DNA of 64,000 nucleotides. It comes from Nitrosomonas oligotropha. Lineage in GTDB: Bacteria > Pseudomonadota > Gammaproteobacteria > Burkholderiales > Nitrosomonadaceae. Positions 8,870 to 18,113 of this stretch are shown piece after piece (the first letter of the stretch is position 1; every line of letters begins with the position of its first letter). Location: assembly GCF_900106555.1 (NCBI RefSeq), contig NZ_FNOE01000004.1:93085-157084 (forward strand), written 5' to 3'. The notes below the pieces were generated by a model. The model was given only the letters and a program-made list of their open reading frames with translations, did no database searches and was not told the DNA's origin. Position numbers and translations under genes: made by a program.

Positions 8870-9904
8870 ATGACACAACATACCTCTTCCAATATTCAAA
8901 TGCCGCGCGTCGATGATCGTCCGGTATGGGATGTGGTGTTCGCGGTTTATGGTTATCCGGCTTTATTGCTGGCGCACCGGCTCAAAGTCTTTGCTTTGCT
9001 GGAGGATAATCCGCGCACTTTGACGGAGATTTGCGATGCGCTCAATATCAAGCCACGCCCGGCGGAAGTGATCCTGACGGTCGCTACCGCGCTGGGTTTT
9101 TTGTCGCTACAGCAGGAGCGTTATGCGCTCACTGCGGTGGCGGAAGAATATTTGTTGCAGAAAAGCCCCAATTACTTCGGTTTTCTCTGGGATCTGATGA
9201 TCGACAATTATCAGGTATGCTCCATTACAAGCCTGGAAAAAGCCGTCATGACCGATTCACCGCAAACTTACGGCGGCGGCGATATTTATCAATCGCACGA
9301 AGAACAAGTCGAGCTATTGCATCGCTTCACCAGCGGCATGCATAGCATGAGCATGGCTTCCGCACTGGTTTGGCCGGGGGTTTTAGATTTTTCCCGGCAC
9401 CGCGTGATGCTGGATATCGGCGGCAGTTCCGGCGCGCATTCCATCGGCGCGACTTTGCGATTGCCTAATCTGCAAGCGATTGTTCTGGATTTTCCACAGG
9501 TATGCGAAGTGGCCGAAGGATACATCGTGGAATACAACCTGCAAGAGCGCATTAAAACCTGCGGCGCGAATATCTGGAACGATCATTGGCCATCCGCCGA
9601 TCTGCATTTCTTTTCCAACATGTACCATGATTGGCCGCCGGAGAAATGCCATTTTCTGACCGCGAAAAGTTTCCGGTACTTAGAATGCGGCGGACGTATC
9701 GTGATTCATGAGATGCTGTGCAACGACGATAAAACAGGCCCGTTTGCACCGGCCGCGTTCGGCATGATGATGATGGGCTGGACGGAAGGAAAGCAATACT
9801 CCGGTTTGGAACTCTCAACCATGCTGAAAGAAATCGGCTTTGAGGACATCCAAATCCATAAAGCTTCTGGTTATTACAGTATCGTAACCGGGCGAAAGCC
9901 TTAA
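8870..9904 (+). CDS. SAM-dependent O-methyltransferase (CrtF/acetylserotonin OMT type)
   Basis: A 344-residue class I methyltransferase with a winged-helix dimerisation domain (residues about 15-100, including PRTLTEICDALNIKPRPAEVILTVATALGFL) and a Rossmann domain. The SAM motif is MLDIGGSSGAHSIGATLR; later landmarks are VLDFPQVCEVA and FFSNMYHDWPPEKC, where H-D-W is the usual catalytic histidine region, then GGRIVIHEML. An open frame continues upstream to 8672, but GGAGAACTG places the start at ATG 8870 and the family begins there. The stop overlaps the stop of the convergent minus-strand gene (TTAA, 9901-9904). Substrate unknown; a polyketide or carotenoid-like hydroxyl is typical for the family. 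Confidence 0.85.
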   Translation: MTQHTSSNIQMPRVDDRPVWDVVFAVYGYPALLLAHRLKVFALLEDNPRTLTEICDALNIKPRPAEVILTVATALGFLSLQQERYALTAVAEEYLLQKSPNYFGFLWDLMIDNYQVCSITSLEKAVMTDSPQTYGGGDIYQSHEEQVELLHRFTSGMHSMSMASALVWPGVLDFSRHRVMLDIGGSSGAHSIGATLRLPNLQAIVLDFPQVCEVAEGYIVEYNLQERIKTCGANIWNDHWPSADLHFFSNMYHDWPPEKCHFLTAKSFRYLECGGRIVIHEMLCNDDKTGPFAPAAFGMMMMGWTEGKQYSGLELSTMLKEIGFEDIQIHKASGYYSIVTGRKP

Positions 9905-10995
9905 TTTCGGGTCATTGCGCTATCCGTCTGCGCAGCTAGGCTTTTCGCTAGATTTATAAGTAATTCCGAATCTTCGAGTCCGTCGAGAAAGTGCTGAGGG
10001 ATACCAGCCAGTCCCACCTGAGCACCAACGAGCGCACCGGTGAGACTCGCACGCGCTTGATTCTGCCCTCCGCCATTGACGGCATGCAGCACGGCAGACT
10101 CAAAATCATCCCGGAATCGAGCGGCAAGATAATACACCGCAGGCAGTTGATGATAAATCGCGCACGGCATGCCATAGACGATCGACACCTTCCACGCCGG
10201 TTCGATGCGGATATCTTCGTCCACTGCCGCTTGGGCCATATAAGACGGTGTCAGCAATGCATCCGGTGATGCAAAACGCCCGGCACGCGGCGGATCGGGA
10301 TCGCCTGGGCGCGGTGGTTGCAAATCGCCGAGGGTAACAGCATGAAAGGGCAGTTTCCCGGTTTTCACCAGTTGCATCAATTTTCCCGACAACGCCGCAT
10401 CCAAAGCATGCCCTTGCACCAGCATACTCAGCACAGCCGCGTAGGCAACGGTCATTGAAATTACCGTATCGTCAATCTGGGTCAGGTGAGTATTGTTTGC
10501 GACTGTGGCAGCCAGTTCGGCTGGCTGGAAAGCATAGCGGACAGCAAGTGCCAGTGTGCGCTCAATCGCTTCAGTGGTATCCGCATGCCCGCCGGTTTTC
10601 CCCCATGGCAGCTTTTGTTCTACCCGGCAGCGCCATGCATGACGAATCGATTGACAGGTATAGCCACCCGGCCCGGCCATCGGGGTGCCATCAAGCAATG
10701 GAAAAAGCTGTTCGTCCAACCGGCGGCAAAAATCGGCTTCGTCGTATCGGCCGTTTTCAACGAGAGAACGCAACATGTGCGTGAGGACAATGCCTGATTG
10801 GGAGAGCTGACCGGCCTTGCGCCCGCTATGGTAGCGCCCCGGTTTGGGATCGGTATAGGTGGTGATCCATTCCCCGTAATCACGCCGCAGTTCGGCGAGA
10901 TCGTAGTACCAATGAGGGCCGAGCGCCAGAGCATCACCGATAAAAGCCCCCATAATGGCACCCGCGGCGCGTTCCTGGGTAGTCGTGTGCGACAT
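9901..10995 (-). CDS. ADP-ribosylglycohydrolase-family protein with degenerate metal sites
   Basis: A 364-residue member of the ADP-ribosylglycohydrolase (DraG/ARH/J1-crystallin) fold. It has the family opening GAIMGAFIGDALALG and the all-helical body ending AVLHAVNGGG...ASLTGALVGAQVG. Active members bind two divalent metals through a Thr-Asp-Asp-Thr segment near the N-terminus and an Asp-x-Asp-Thr segment near the C-terminus. Here these read S65-Q66-S67-G68 and Q311-N312-Q313-A314, so both acidic clusters are gone. A conserved-looking GGHADTTEA (135-143) remains. It may have lost hydrolase activity or use another chemistry. AGGAGG precedes ATG 10995. Confidence 0.8.
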   Translation of the reverse strand: MSHTTTQERAAGAIMGAFIGDALALGPHWYYDLAELRRDYGEWITTYTDPKPGRYHSGRKAGQLSQSGIVLTHMLRSLVENGRYDEADFCRRLDEQLFPLLDGTPMAGPGGYTCQSIRHAWRCRVEQKLPWGKTGGHADTTEAIERTLALAVRYAFQPAELAATVANNTHLTQIDDTVISMTVAYAAVLSMLVQGHALDAALSGKLMQLVKTGKLPFHAVTLGDLQPPRPGDPDPPRAGRFASPDALLTPSYMAQAAVDEDIRIEPAWKVSIVYGMPCAIYHQLPAVYYLAARFRDDFESAVLHAVNGGGQNQARASLTGALVGAQVGLAGIPQHFLDGLEDSELLINLAKSLAAQTDSAMTRN

Positions 10996-11129
10996 GAAAC
11001 CTCCTTGACCGGTGAAACGCTACGGCAACACTTGTTATGCTGCTGAAATCATGGACAACTGCGGCGCCTTCGGTTTGTTACAGGTGCATCTTAGCTGTGC
11101 TAGCCGCAAAAAAGCTTCAAAGCAGCGAT

Positions 11130-11951
11130 TTATTCCAGCGATATCCCCGAAGACTGGGTTTTATCATTTTTAATCAGCGCATACGCCGAATGATTATGAA
11201 TCGATTCAAAATTCTCCGACTCAACCACATAGGCATCGATTCGTTCATCGCGATTCAACACTTCGGCGATATCCCTGACGATGTCTTCGACAAATTTGGG
11301 ATTGTCGTACGCTTTTTCGGTCACGTATTTTTCGTCCGGCCGTTTCAGCAAACCATATAGTTCGCACGACGCATTTGTCTCGGCAATCCGGATAACATCC
11401 TCAATCCATACAAAACTGTTGGTGCGTACGGAAATCGTCACATGTGAGCGCTGATTATGCGCGCCGTAATCGGATATTTTCTTCGAGCACGGACAAAGGC
11501 TGGTGACCGGAATGATGACTTTCATAGTGAACAGGTATTCACCATCTCTAATTTCACCAATAAAGGTCACTTCGTAATCCAACAAACTTTTGACCTGAGA
11601 AACCGGAGCGGATTTATTGATGAAATACGGAAAGGACATTTCAATATGACCCGAGTCCGTTTCCAGCTTCTGAATCATTTCCCGCAAGATAACCTGGAAC
11701 GATTCAACGGAAATTTCCCGTTCATGGCTATTGAGGATCTCGACAAAGCGGGACATGTGCGTGCCTTTGAAGTTATGCGGCAAATTCACGTACATGTTAA
11801 AAACCGCGATGGTATGTTGCACACCATCGCTTTTATCCGCCACAACCACGGGATGACGTATGGCTTTAATCCCTACCCGGTCGATCGCAATGCGCCGGGT
11901 ATCGGGCGAGCTTTGCACATCGGCAATCGGCAAATCTATCTGTTTATTCAT
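11130..11951 (-). CDS. folE2: GTP cyclohydrolase FolE2 (type IB)
   Basis: A 273-residue type IB GTP cyclohydrolase, which opens GTP to dihydroneopterin triphosphate for folate and related pterins. The diagnostic C-terminal segment is present: [21 protein letters not shown] with C153 and C155, followed by [41 protein letters not shown]. Length and start agree with the family; CAGGAGAG lies just before ATG 11951. FolE2 can work with metals other than zinc and often replaces FolE under zinc shortage. It is 72 bp downstream of dxs on the same strand and could be read from the same transcript. I saw no Zur-type palindrome in that gap. Confidence 0.95.
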   Translation of the reverse strand: MNKQIDLPIADVQSSPDTRRIAIDRVGIKAIRHPVVVADKSDGVQHTIAVFNMYVNLPHNFKGTHMSRFVEILNSHEREISVESFQVILREMIQKLETDSGHIEMSFPYFINKSAPVSQVKSLLDYEVTFIGEIRDGEYLFTMKVIIPVTSLCPCSKKISDYGAHNQRSHVTISVRTNSFVWIEDVIRIAETNASCELYGLLKRPDEKYVTEKAYDNPKFVEDIVRDIAEVLNRDERIDAYVVESENFESIHNHSAYALIKNDKTQSSGISLE

Positions 11952-12023
11952 GTCTCTCTCCTGTGCGATGAGGAATTCATTCCTGGCAACATCGAATCAA
12001 ATATTCAGCCGATCCCAGAAACG

Positions 12024-13868
12024 TTACGCAGGCAAAATTGCTCGCACTGATTTAATAATACCGTCTTTATCCAACCCGCAATCCGCCAGCATTTGCGCAT
12101 GATCGCCTTGGTCGATAAAAACATCCGGCAAACCCAGTTGCAGCACCTTAACATTGATCCGCTGACTGTTGAGCGATTCTGTTACAGCACTTCCAGCGCC
12201 TCCCAGAACCGTATTCTCTTCCACAGTCACCAGCACATCGTGGCTGGCTGCCAATGATGCCACCAAATCATCATCCAAGGGCTTGATAAAGCGCATATTA
12301 GCGACTGTCGCATTCAATTCTTCCGCTGCGTTCAAACACGGTGTCAGCATGCTACCAAACGCCAGTAACGCAATCTTTTCCCCTTGGCGGCGGATTTCCC
12401 CCCGGCCTATGGGCAACGCCTGCATGTCCTTTTGAATCTTCACGCCCGGCCCGGTTCCCCGCGGATAACGCACCGCCGACGGTGTATCCAGTTTAAAAGC
12501 AGTATACAACATCTGCCGGCACTCATTTTCATCCGCCGGTGCCATGACGGTCATATTCGGAATACACCGCAGATACGACAAATCAAAGCTACCCGCATGC
12601 GTCGGCCCATCCGCGCCCACCAAGCCGGCCCGGTCAATGGCAAATACCACCGGCAGATTCTGGATGGCGACATCGTGAATCAGCTGATCGTAAGCACGCT
12701 GCAAAAAAGTCGAATAAATCGCCACTACCGGTTTTAAGCCGTCGCATGCCGCACCCGCGGCGAAGGTGACGGCGTGTTGCTCGGCGATACCGACATCAAA
12801 ATAACGTTCGGGATATTCCTCTGAAAAACGCACCAATCCCGAGCCTTCGCGCATCGCCGGGGTAACGCCGATCAAGCGGGAATCCTGCGCTGCCATATCG
12901 CACAACCAATCACCGAATATCTGCGTATAGGCCGGTTTTCCAGCCGACTTAGCGACAATGCCTTTTTTCGGATCGAATTTTCCTACGCCGTGGTACAGAA
13001 TCGGATCTTCTTCGGCTACTTTGTAACCGGCGCCTTTGCGAGTCACCACGTGCAGAAATTGCGGGCCGTCCAGTTGTTTGATGTTGTTCAGCGTGGTAAT
13101 CAAGACATCCAGATCGTGACCGTCGATCGGGCCAATATAATTAAACCCGAATTCTTCGAATAAAGTACCCGGCGTCACCATGCCTTTGACATGCTCTTCG
13201 GCGCGTTTGGCCAGCTCCAGCACCGGCGGTACTACCCCCAATACCTTTTCTCCGGCGCGCCGTGCCGTGGCGTAGAAACGTCCGGACATCAGCTTGGCCA
13301 GATAATTGTTCAATGCACCGACCGGTCGCGATATCGACATATCGTTGTCATTCAGGATAACCAGCAAATTCGCGTCCATCACACCGGCATTGTTCAATGC
13401 TTCAAATGCCATCCCGGCGCTCATGGCGCCATCGCCAATGATCGCGATCGCACGCCGGTCGGTATGATTCAAACGCGCGGCAACCGCCATGCCCAGTGCG
13501 GCGCTGATCGAAGTGCTGGAGTGCGCGGTACCAAAGGCATCGAATTCACTCTCGTCACGGCGCGGAAACCCGGCAATCCCGCCGTGCATGCGCAGCTTGC
13601 TCATCCCATCGCGCCGTCCCGTCAGAATCTTGTGCGCGTAAGTTTGATGCCCCACGTCCCAAACCAGCTGGTCGTGCGGCGTATTAAAAACATAGTGCAA
13701 CGCAACGGTTAATTCAACCGTACCCAGATTGGAGGACAAATGCCCGCCGGTTTTTGCTACCGATTCGACAAGAAAGTCACGGAGTTCCTTGGCAAACTGC
13801 GGCAATTTCTTCTGCTCCAGTTCGCGTAACTGGGATGGCGAGTTAATGGTATCTAACAGTGGATACAT
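12024..13868 (-). CDS. dxs: 1-deoxy-D-xylulose-5-phosphate synthase
   Basis: A 614-residue DXS, the thiamine-diphosphate enzyme that joins pyruvate and glyceraldehyde 3-phosphate in the first step of the MEP isoprenoid pathway. Visible landmarks are [18 protein letters not shown] near the N-terminus, the ThDP/Mg motif [18 protein letters not shown]...[19 protein letters not shown] with the catalytic Glu, [15 protein letters not shown] and a complete transketolase C-terminal domain. The start at ATG 13868 gives normal length. It follows ispA (35-bp gap) and xseB, the common proteobacterial order, so isoprenoid precursor supply and prenyl chain extension are co-expressed. Confidence 0.97.
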   Translation of the reverse strand: MYPLLDTINSPSQLRELEQKKLPQFAKELRDFLVESVAKTGGHLSSNLGTVELTVALHYVFNTPHDQLVWDVGHQTYAHKILTGRRDGMSKLRMHGGIAGFPRRDESEFDAFGTAHSSTSISAALGMAVAARLNHTDRRAIAIIGDGAMSAGMAFEALNNAGVMDANLLVILNDNDMSISRPVGALNNYLAKLMSGRFYATARRAGEKVLGVVPPVLELAKRAEEHVKGMVTPGTLFEEFGFNYIGPIDGHDLDVLITTLNNIKQLDGPQFLHVVTRKGAGYKVAEEDPILYHGVGKFDPKKGIVAKSAGKPAYTQIFGDWLCDMAAQDSRLIGVTPAMREGSGLVRFSEEYPERYFDVGIAEQHAVTFAAGAACDGLKPVVAIYSTFLQRAYDQLIHDVAIQNLPVVFAIDRAGLVGADGPTHAGSFDLSYLRCIPNMTVMAPADENECRQMLYTAFKLDTPSAVRYPRGTGPGVKIQKDMQALPIGRGEIRRQGEKIALLAFGSMLTPCLNAAEELNATVANMRFIKPLDDDLVASLAASHDVLVTVEENTVLGGAGSAVTESLNSQRINVKVLQLGLPDVFIDQGDHAQMLADCGLDKDGIIKSVRAILPA

Positions 13869-13903
13869 TCAAGACCTGAGAATAAAAAAGAAAGAAGAAA
13901 AAC

Positions 13904-14797
13904 TTAGAATTTACGTTTAATTATAAAATCGGTTACCTGACGCAATCTTGCCGCCGCTTCACCAAAACCATCCAGCGCTTGATCGGCGTCGTGCTGCAAT
14001 TTTTCCGCCAGCTCACGCGCCTGACTGATCCCCAGAATGCTGACATAAGTCGGTTTATTGTTTTCCGCGTCCTTACCGGCGGTTTTGCCCAATGTGGCAG
14101 TCGTCGCCTCGGCATCCAGCAAGTCGTCGACCACCTGGAACGCCAAACCGACACACTTGGCAAAATGATCCAGCTTGCTTAGTTGTTCATCATCCAAACG
14201 GCTGCTGCAACGCGCGCCCAGCATCACCGCTGCGCGAATTAACGCGCCGGTTTTATGGATATGCATGAATTCCAGCTCCGGCAGGCTGAGCATTTTGCCG
14301 ACACTATCCAAATCAAACGCCTGTCCGCCCGCCATGCCGCGCGAACCCGAAGCCAGTGCTAATTGCGTAATCATTTCCAGTTGCGCTTGTGGTGTATCCG
14401 CCAAACGCTTTTCCGCCAACAGTTCAAAAGCCAGTGTTTGCAAACTATCGCCCGTCAACAGTGCAGTTGCTTCGTCAAATTCAATATGACAGGTCGGTTT
14501 ACCGCGCCGCAACACATCATCGTCCATACACGGCAGGTCGTCATGCACCAACGAATAGGCATGGATTAATTCCACCGCCGCTGCTGCGACTGTTACGCGC
14601 TCTACATCCGCTGCCGCGAGTTCACCTGCTGCAAATGACAACAGCGGACGGACTCGTTTGCCGCCGCCCAGTACGGAATAACGCATGGCTTTATGCAATC
14701 GCACCGGAACGCAATCGCTCGCGGGCAGTCTCGCATCCAGAAACGTTTCAATCCGTGCCTGACAACCGCTTGCCCAACTCTGAAAATCAACGCTCAT
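13904..14797 (-). CDS. ispA: Farnesyl/geranyl diphosphate synthase
   Basis: A 297-residue short-chain trans-prenyltransferase that condenses isopentenyl diphosphate with allylic diphosphates to give farnesyl diphosphate. Both aspartate-rich motifs are present: DDLPCMDDDVLRRGKPT (first, DDxxxxD form) and DDLLD (second). GGGKRVRPLL is the substrate-binding segment. The 10-bp overlap with the end of xseB (14787-14797) implies translational coupling. Downstream dxs supplies precursors. Chain length is inferred from overall similarity to bacterial IspA. Confidence 0.95.
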   Translation of the reverse strand: MSVDFQSWASGCQARIETFLDARLPASDCVPVRLHKAMRYSVLGGGKRVRPLLSFAAGELAAADVERVTVAAAAVELIHAYSLVHDDLPCMDDDVLRRGKPTCHIEFDEATALLTGDSLQTLAFELLAEKRLADTPQAQLEMITQLALASGSRGMAGGQAFDLDSVGKMLSLPELEFMHIHKTGALIRAAVMLGARCSSRLDDEQLSKLDHFAKCVGLAFQVVDDLLDAEATTATLGKTAGKDAENNKPTYVSILGISQARELAEKLQHDADQALDGFGEAAARLRQVTDFIIKRKF

Positions 14798-15041
14798 CGC
14801 TATCGGATCTAGTGAAGTTTTTTAACATACCGGCTTCCAGCACGCGTACCTGCTGTTGCGCGCCTTGTAGTTTATTTTGACAATATTGCAACAACTCCGC
14901 TCCCCGCTGATAGGCTGCCAGAGATGCTTCCAATGACATTTGCCCCGCTTCCATGGCCGTCACGATTTTCTCCAATTCAGCCGACGCCGCTTCAAAGCTC
15001 TCCGGTTGTGGCGGCGCAGCCTGTTTAGATGATTTGGTCAT
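14787..15041 (-). CDS. xseB: Exodeoxyribonuclease VII small subunit
   Basis: An 84-residue protein matching the small subunit of exonuclease VII, which processes single-stranded DNA ends with XseA. The core is FEAASAELEKIVTAMEAGQMSLEASLAAYQRGAELLQYCQNKL, the family helical hairpin. The acidic C-terminus (SDSDER) runs into the ispA start. The gene heads the xseB-ispA-dxs unit, an arrangement shared by many proteobacteria. The large-subunit gene is not in this window. Confidence 0.93.
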   Translation of the reverse strand: MTKSSKQAAPPQPESFEAASAELEKIVTAMEAGQMSLEASLAAYQRGAELLQYCQNKLQGAQQQVRVLEAGMLKNFTRSDSDER

Positions 15042-15500
15042 AAGACGTCCAAGCCAGCAAGAAACTCATATGAAGAATAATAAGTGGTTTTATTACAAAA
15101 AAACAGACAAAAATAACGCAATTAGCAGTATCAGGTCAATTCAAATTTAGAAATGACGATCATCATACCTTCTTGAAGCCGGGAACAACGACTCAAGAAG
15201 CCGCTCAAATCACCGGTTACCTGTGATTGCAGTTATCTCAGGAAAATTGATCGCGGTTTCTCGATGACTTGTTTGCAATGTCAGTCGCGCACGGCAATCA
15301 TATTGATCCATGCATATTACTATGGCAAGATACGGGCCTTGGATGGCATCATCGAAACCGGTAAGCATATGTGATGAAATAAAAATGACTGCTTGCCTAT
15401 TTTGATCGCCACACCCGCTTATTTCAGCAATATTCTTGGTAGCGGTTCCCAGTATAAGAACCTATTCTATTTTTTCTAACGCACATTAATTGAAAATATC
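15042..15500. other. Gene-free stretch between xseB and a plus-strand gene
   Basis: This divergent gap must hold the promoters for the xseB operon (leftward) and the membrane protein at 15501 (rightward). I see no convincing open frame or RNA gene. Two weak hairpins are visible: AATCAC/GTGATT near 15208-15228 and GGTTC/GAACC near 15446-15463. Neither has a T run, and I give them no function. Confidence 0.4.
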
Positions 15501-15965
15501 GTGAACGAAAGCCTTGATCAAATCGCCTCATATTTTGAAACCGTACCGCTATGGCCCTTTGTCTTATTTGGTTTACTAGGGGTAGTCGCCATCATGGTGG
15601 ATATCGTTAACCGCAAGCGCCGCGCTATGGCCATCGAAAATTTCCGCTATACCATCGAAATTGAATTGGCCGATATGTACCCGCAGCACAAACGCTGGCC
15701 ACCTAACATCAATCATTATCTGACATCCCGGTTGCCGGAAATGTATCAAAATTTTGAAGTGCTGCGCGTTTTCATCCGGCAGGATCATTTACTAAAATAC
15801 AACACGGATTGGAACAATTTCCGCGACTTCTGCCGCACGCTTACCGATGAAAAGATCGCCGCAGCGGAACAGAACGCTACAGGTCAATCCGCCAGCAACG
15901 AACCTGATCCCAAAGCCGTTTTTCATCAACTGATATCAAATTTACTGAAACATACTGAAAAGTAG
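15501..15965 (+). CDS. Single-pass membrane protein of unknown function
   Basis: A 154-residue protein that I do not recognise. Residues about 17-37 (WPFVLFGLLGVVAIMVDIV) form one transmembrane helix, followed by a basic RKRRAM stretch, so the remaining soluble domain should face the cytoplasm. That domain has conserved-looking aromatic segments (ELADMYPQHKRWPPNINHYLTSRLPEMY) and ends in a flexible, polar tail. The start is GTG at 15501. It precedes the GNAT gene by 94 bp on the same strand and may belong to the lipid block, though nothing in the protein proves this. Confidence 0.6.
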   Translation: MNESLDQIASYFETVPLWPFVLFGLLGVVAIMVDIVNRKRRAMAIENFRYTIEIELADMYPQHKRWPPNINHYLTSRLPEMYQNFEVLRVFIRQDHLLKYNTDWNNFRDFCRTLTDEKIAAAEQNATGQSASNEPDPKAVFHQLISNLLKHTEK

Positions 15966-16059
15966 GAATTTCCGGCGTCACCGGTCAGAGCAGCAAATCG
16001 GCATAAATTTATAATTCTTTTTCACGGCACTATCATTAAAACGACATCGTTCACCTGCC

Positions 16060-17211
16060 ATGACTCCACACGATAAGCCGGCCAATTCCAGAGTAACGGT
16101 GCGCCCAGTCATGTCTTATCGTGACATGAGTAAGTTTATCGAAGTGCCTTGGCATGTTTACGCGAACGATCCGATGTGGGTGCCGCCGCTGCGGCTGGAA
16201 CGGCGTTTTCATTTTTCCCGTTTCAATCCCTATTTCAAGCACGGCGAATGGCAAGCCTGGGTCGCCTTTCAAAACGGCCAGCCGGTTGGGCGCATCAGCG
16301 CGCAAATCGATTCTTTGCATCAGGAACGTTACGGTGCCGACAGTGGACACTTCGGCCTGCTGGAATGTATCGACGATGCGGAAGTATTCGCTGCGCTGCT
16401 GCTGCACGCGGAAGCCTGGCTCGCTTCCCGGGAAATTCGCCGGGTCAGCGGCCCGTTTAATCTGTCGATCAACCAGGAATGCGGCATTCTGGTTGATGGA
16501 TTCGATACGCCGCCGGTGGTCATGATGCCGCATTCGCCGCGCTGGTATAGCCGCTTACTCGAAGCACAGGGATATCTTCCGCAAAAGGATTTATTGGCTT
16601 ACAAAGTCAAAGTCGATTTTGAAATACCGCACGTCATGCAAACGGTGATTAACCGGTTCTCGCCGCAAATCAAGTTGCGCACATTGCAACGCGATCGATT
16701 CGATCAGGAAATGGAGACGCTGCGCGACATCTTTAACGATGCCTGGTCGGAAAACTGGGGGTTTATCCCGTTCACGCAGGAAGAATTTGCCGAACTGGGT
16801 AGCAGCTTGCGTCTGTTATTACCAGATGACTATATTCAAATCGCCGAGGTTAACGGAGAACCAGCAGCATTCATGGTCGCACTGCCCAACCTCAACGAAG
16901 TGTTGATCGAACTCAACGGCAGCTTGTTTCCATTCGGCTGGCTGAAACTAATTAATAAAGTCCGCAACCACCAGATCCGCACTGGGCGCATTCCACTGAT
17001 GGGGGTGCGAAAAAAATATCACCATACACCGATCGGTTTGGCACTGGCTTGCCTGGTCATCGATGCGCCCCGTCAAGTCGGCATGAAGCGAGGTGTCAAG
17101 GAAGTTGAAATGTCCTGGATATTGGAAGATAACATGGCAATGCGCGGCATCCTCGACCGCATTGGCAGCGAACAATACAAACGCTACCGTATTTATGGAA
17201 AAACACTATGA
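16060..17211 (+). CDS. GNAT-fold acyltransferase (YghO-like, possibly bacterial ceramide-synthase type)
   Basis: A 383-residue protein of the long GNAT subfamily usually annotated YghO-like. Recognisable parts are FIEVPWHVYANDPMWVPPLRLE at the start, GEWQAWVAFQNGQPVGRISAQID (GNAT core strands), GPFNLSINQECGILVDGFDTPPVVMMPHSPRWY and a C-terminal PIGLALACLVIDAPRQVGMKRGVKEVEMSWILEDNMAMRGILDRIGSEQYKRYRIYGK. Bacterial ceramide synthase is a GNAT-fold protein of this general kind, so N-acylation of a long-chain base is a reasonable guess, but no specificity can be read from sequence. The start overlaps nothing upstream; the stop overlaps the next ATG (ATGA, 17208-17211), showing coupling to the nucleotidyltransferase. 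Confidence 0.78.
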   Translation: MTPHDKPANSRVTVRPVMSYRDMSKFIEVPWHVYANDPMWVPPLRLERRFHFSRFNPYFKHGEWQAWVAFQNGQPVGRISAQIDSLHQERYGADSGHFGLLECIDDAEVFAALLLHAEAWLASREIRRVSGPFNLSINQECGILVDGFDTPPVVMMPHSPRWYSRLLEAQGYLPQKDLLAYKVKVDFEIPHVMQTVINRFSPQIKLRTLQRDRFDQEMETLRDIFNDAWSENWGFIPFTQEEFAELGSSLRLLLPDDYIQIAEVNGEPAAFMVALPNLNEVLIELNGSLFPFGWLKLINKVRNHQIRTGRIPLMGVRKKYHHTPIGLALACLVIDAPRQVGMKRGVKEVEMSWILEDNMAMRGILDRIGSEQYKRYRIYGKTL

Positions 17212-18047
17212 GCGCTGAATCCCGTCCGGCAACGCAGCAATTCGCCGCAGTGGTTCTAGCTGCTGACCGCACCAGCAAAGACCCCATTACGCAGCATACC
17301 GGCGCGGCCTGCAAGGCTTTCGCACCGGTGGACGGCGTACCGATGATTATTCGCGTTTTGGATACATTGAAGGCTTGCGATCTGATCTCCACCGTCATCT
17401 TGTGCGGGCCTCCCGAATCGCTGCACGATCGCTGCCCGGAATTAAAGCAGCGTATCGCTTCCGGACAAGTAATCTGGCTGCCGAATCTGGATTCCCCCAG
17501 TCGCAGCGCAGATCGCGGCCTCAACCACATACCACTCGATACACCGGTATTATTGACCACGGCCGATCATGCCTTACTCACACCCGGCATTGTGCGCAGT
17601 TTTTTACAGAATACCCTGACTACGCAGTGTGATGCCGCGGTAGGGGCTGTCAGCGGGCAGTCCATCGCCGATGCATTCCCCGGTTGCAAGCGCACCATTA
17701 TCCGTTTGCGCGACGGTGGATTCCGCGGTTGCAATCTGTATGCATTCAACCCGCAAGGGCGCACACTGGTGGGGTTCTGGCAGCAAGCCGAAGATTTGCG
17801 TAAACGTCCGTGGCGGTTGATCGGACAAGTGTTGGGATTCAAAGCGGTATTGTTGTATGTCTTTGGACTGCTCACATCGCAACAGGCTTTAGCCGCGGTA
17901 TCGGAAAAATCCGGAGTCAACATTCAGCTGGTTATGCTTGACGATCCCCGCGCCGGTATCGATGTCGACAAGGTTGAAGATTTAATGCTGGCGGAAGTGA
18001 TCCTCAGCCGGAAAGCCGGTTCCGAATGCAGCACTAATCCATCTTGA
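17208..18047 (+). CDS. MobA-like NTP transferase domain protein
   Basis: A 279-residue protein with a GT-A/MobA-like nucleotidyltransferase fold: AAVVLAADRTSKDP at the N-terminus (a variant of the usual LAGGxGxR loop), CKAFAPVDGVPMIIRVLDTL, PVLLTTADHALLTP (metal-binding region) and a closing GIDVDKVEDLMLAE typical of NTP-transf_3 proteins. The P-loop is degenerate, so activity is not certain. Enzymes of this fold make CDP- or GDP-activated alcohols and sugars. It is coupled to the GNAT gene by a 4-bp overlap and sits near a CDP-alcohol phosphatidyltransferase, so it may prepare an activated head group for a lipid. Confidence 0.75.
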   Translation: MSAESRPATQQFAAVVLAADRTSKDPITQHTGAACKAFAPVDGVPMIIRVLDTLKACDLISTVILCGPPESLHDRCPELKQRIASGQVIWLPNLDSPSRSADRGLNHIPLDTPVLLTTADHALLTPGIVRSFLQNTLTTQCDAAVGAVSGQSIADAFPGCKRTIIRLRDGGFRGCNLYAFNPQGRTLVGFWQQAEDLRKRPWRLIGQVLGFKAVLLYVFGLLTSQQALAAVSEKSGVNIQLVMLDDPRAGIDVDKVEDLMLAEVILSRKAGSECSTNPS

Positions 18048-18113
18048 GCAATCTTCACCTGTATACCCGATGATGTTCGCCTTTTATCAGTAAATAACTG
18101 ATCAAACCGATGT

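Noticed and set aside
11952..12023. Possible riboswitch or Zur site before folE2
   Set aside because: I looked for a conserved riboswitch core or Zur palindrome in the 72-bp gap and saw neither.
16051..16533. A 160-codon minus-strand frame opposite the GNAT gene
   Set aside because: The plus-strand protein is clearly coding with conserved GNAT features, so the minus frame is a shadow.
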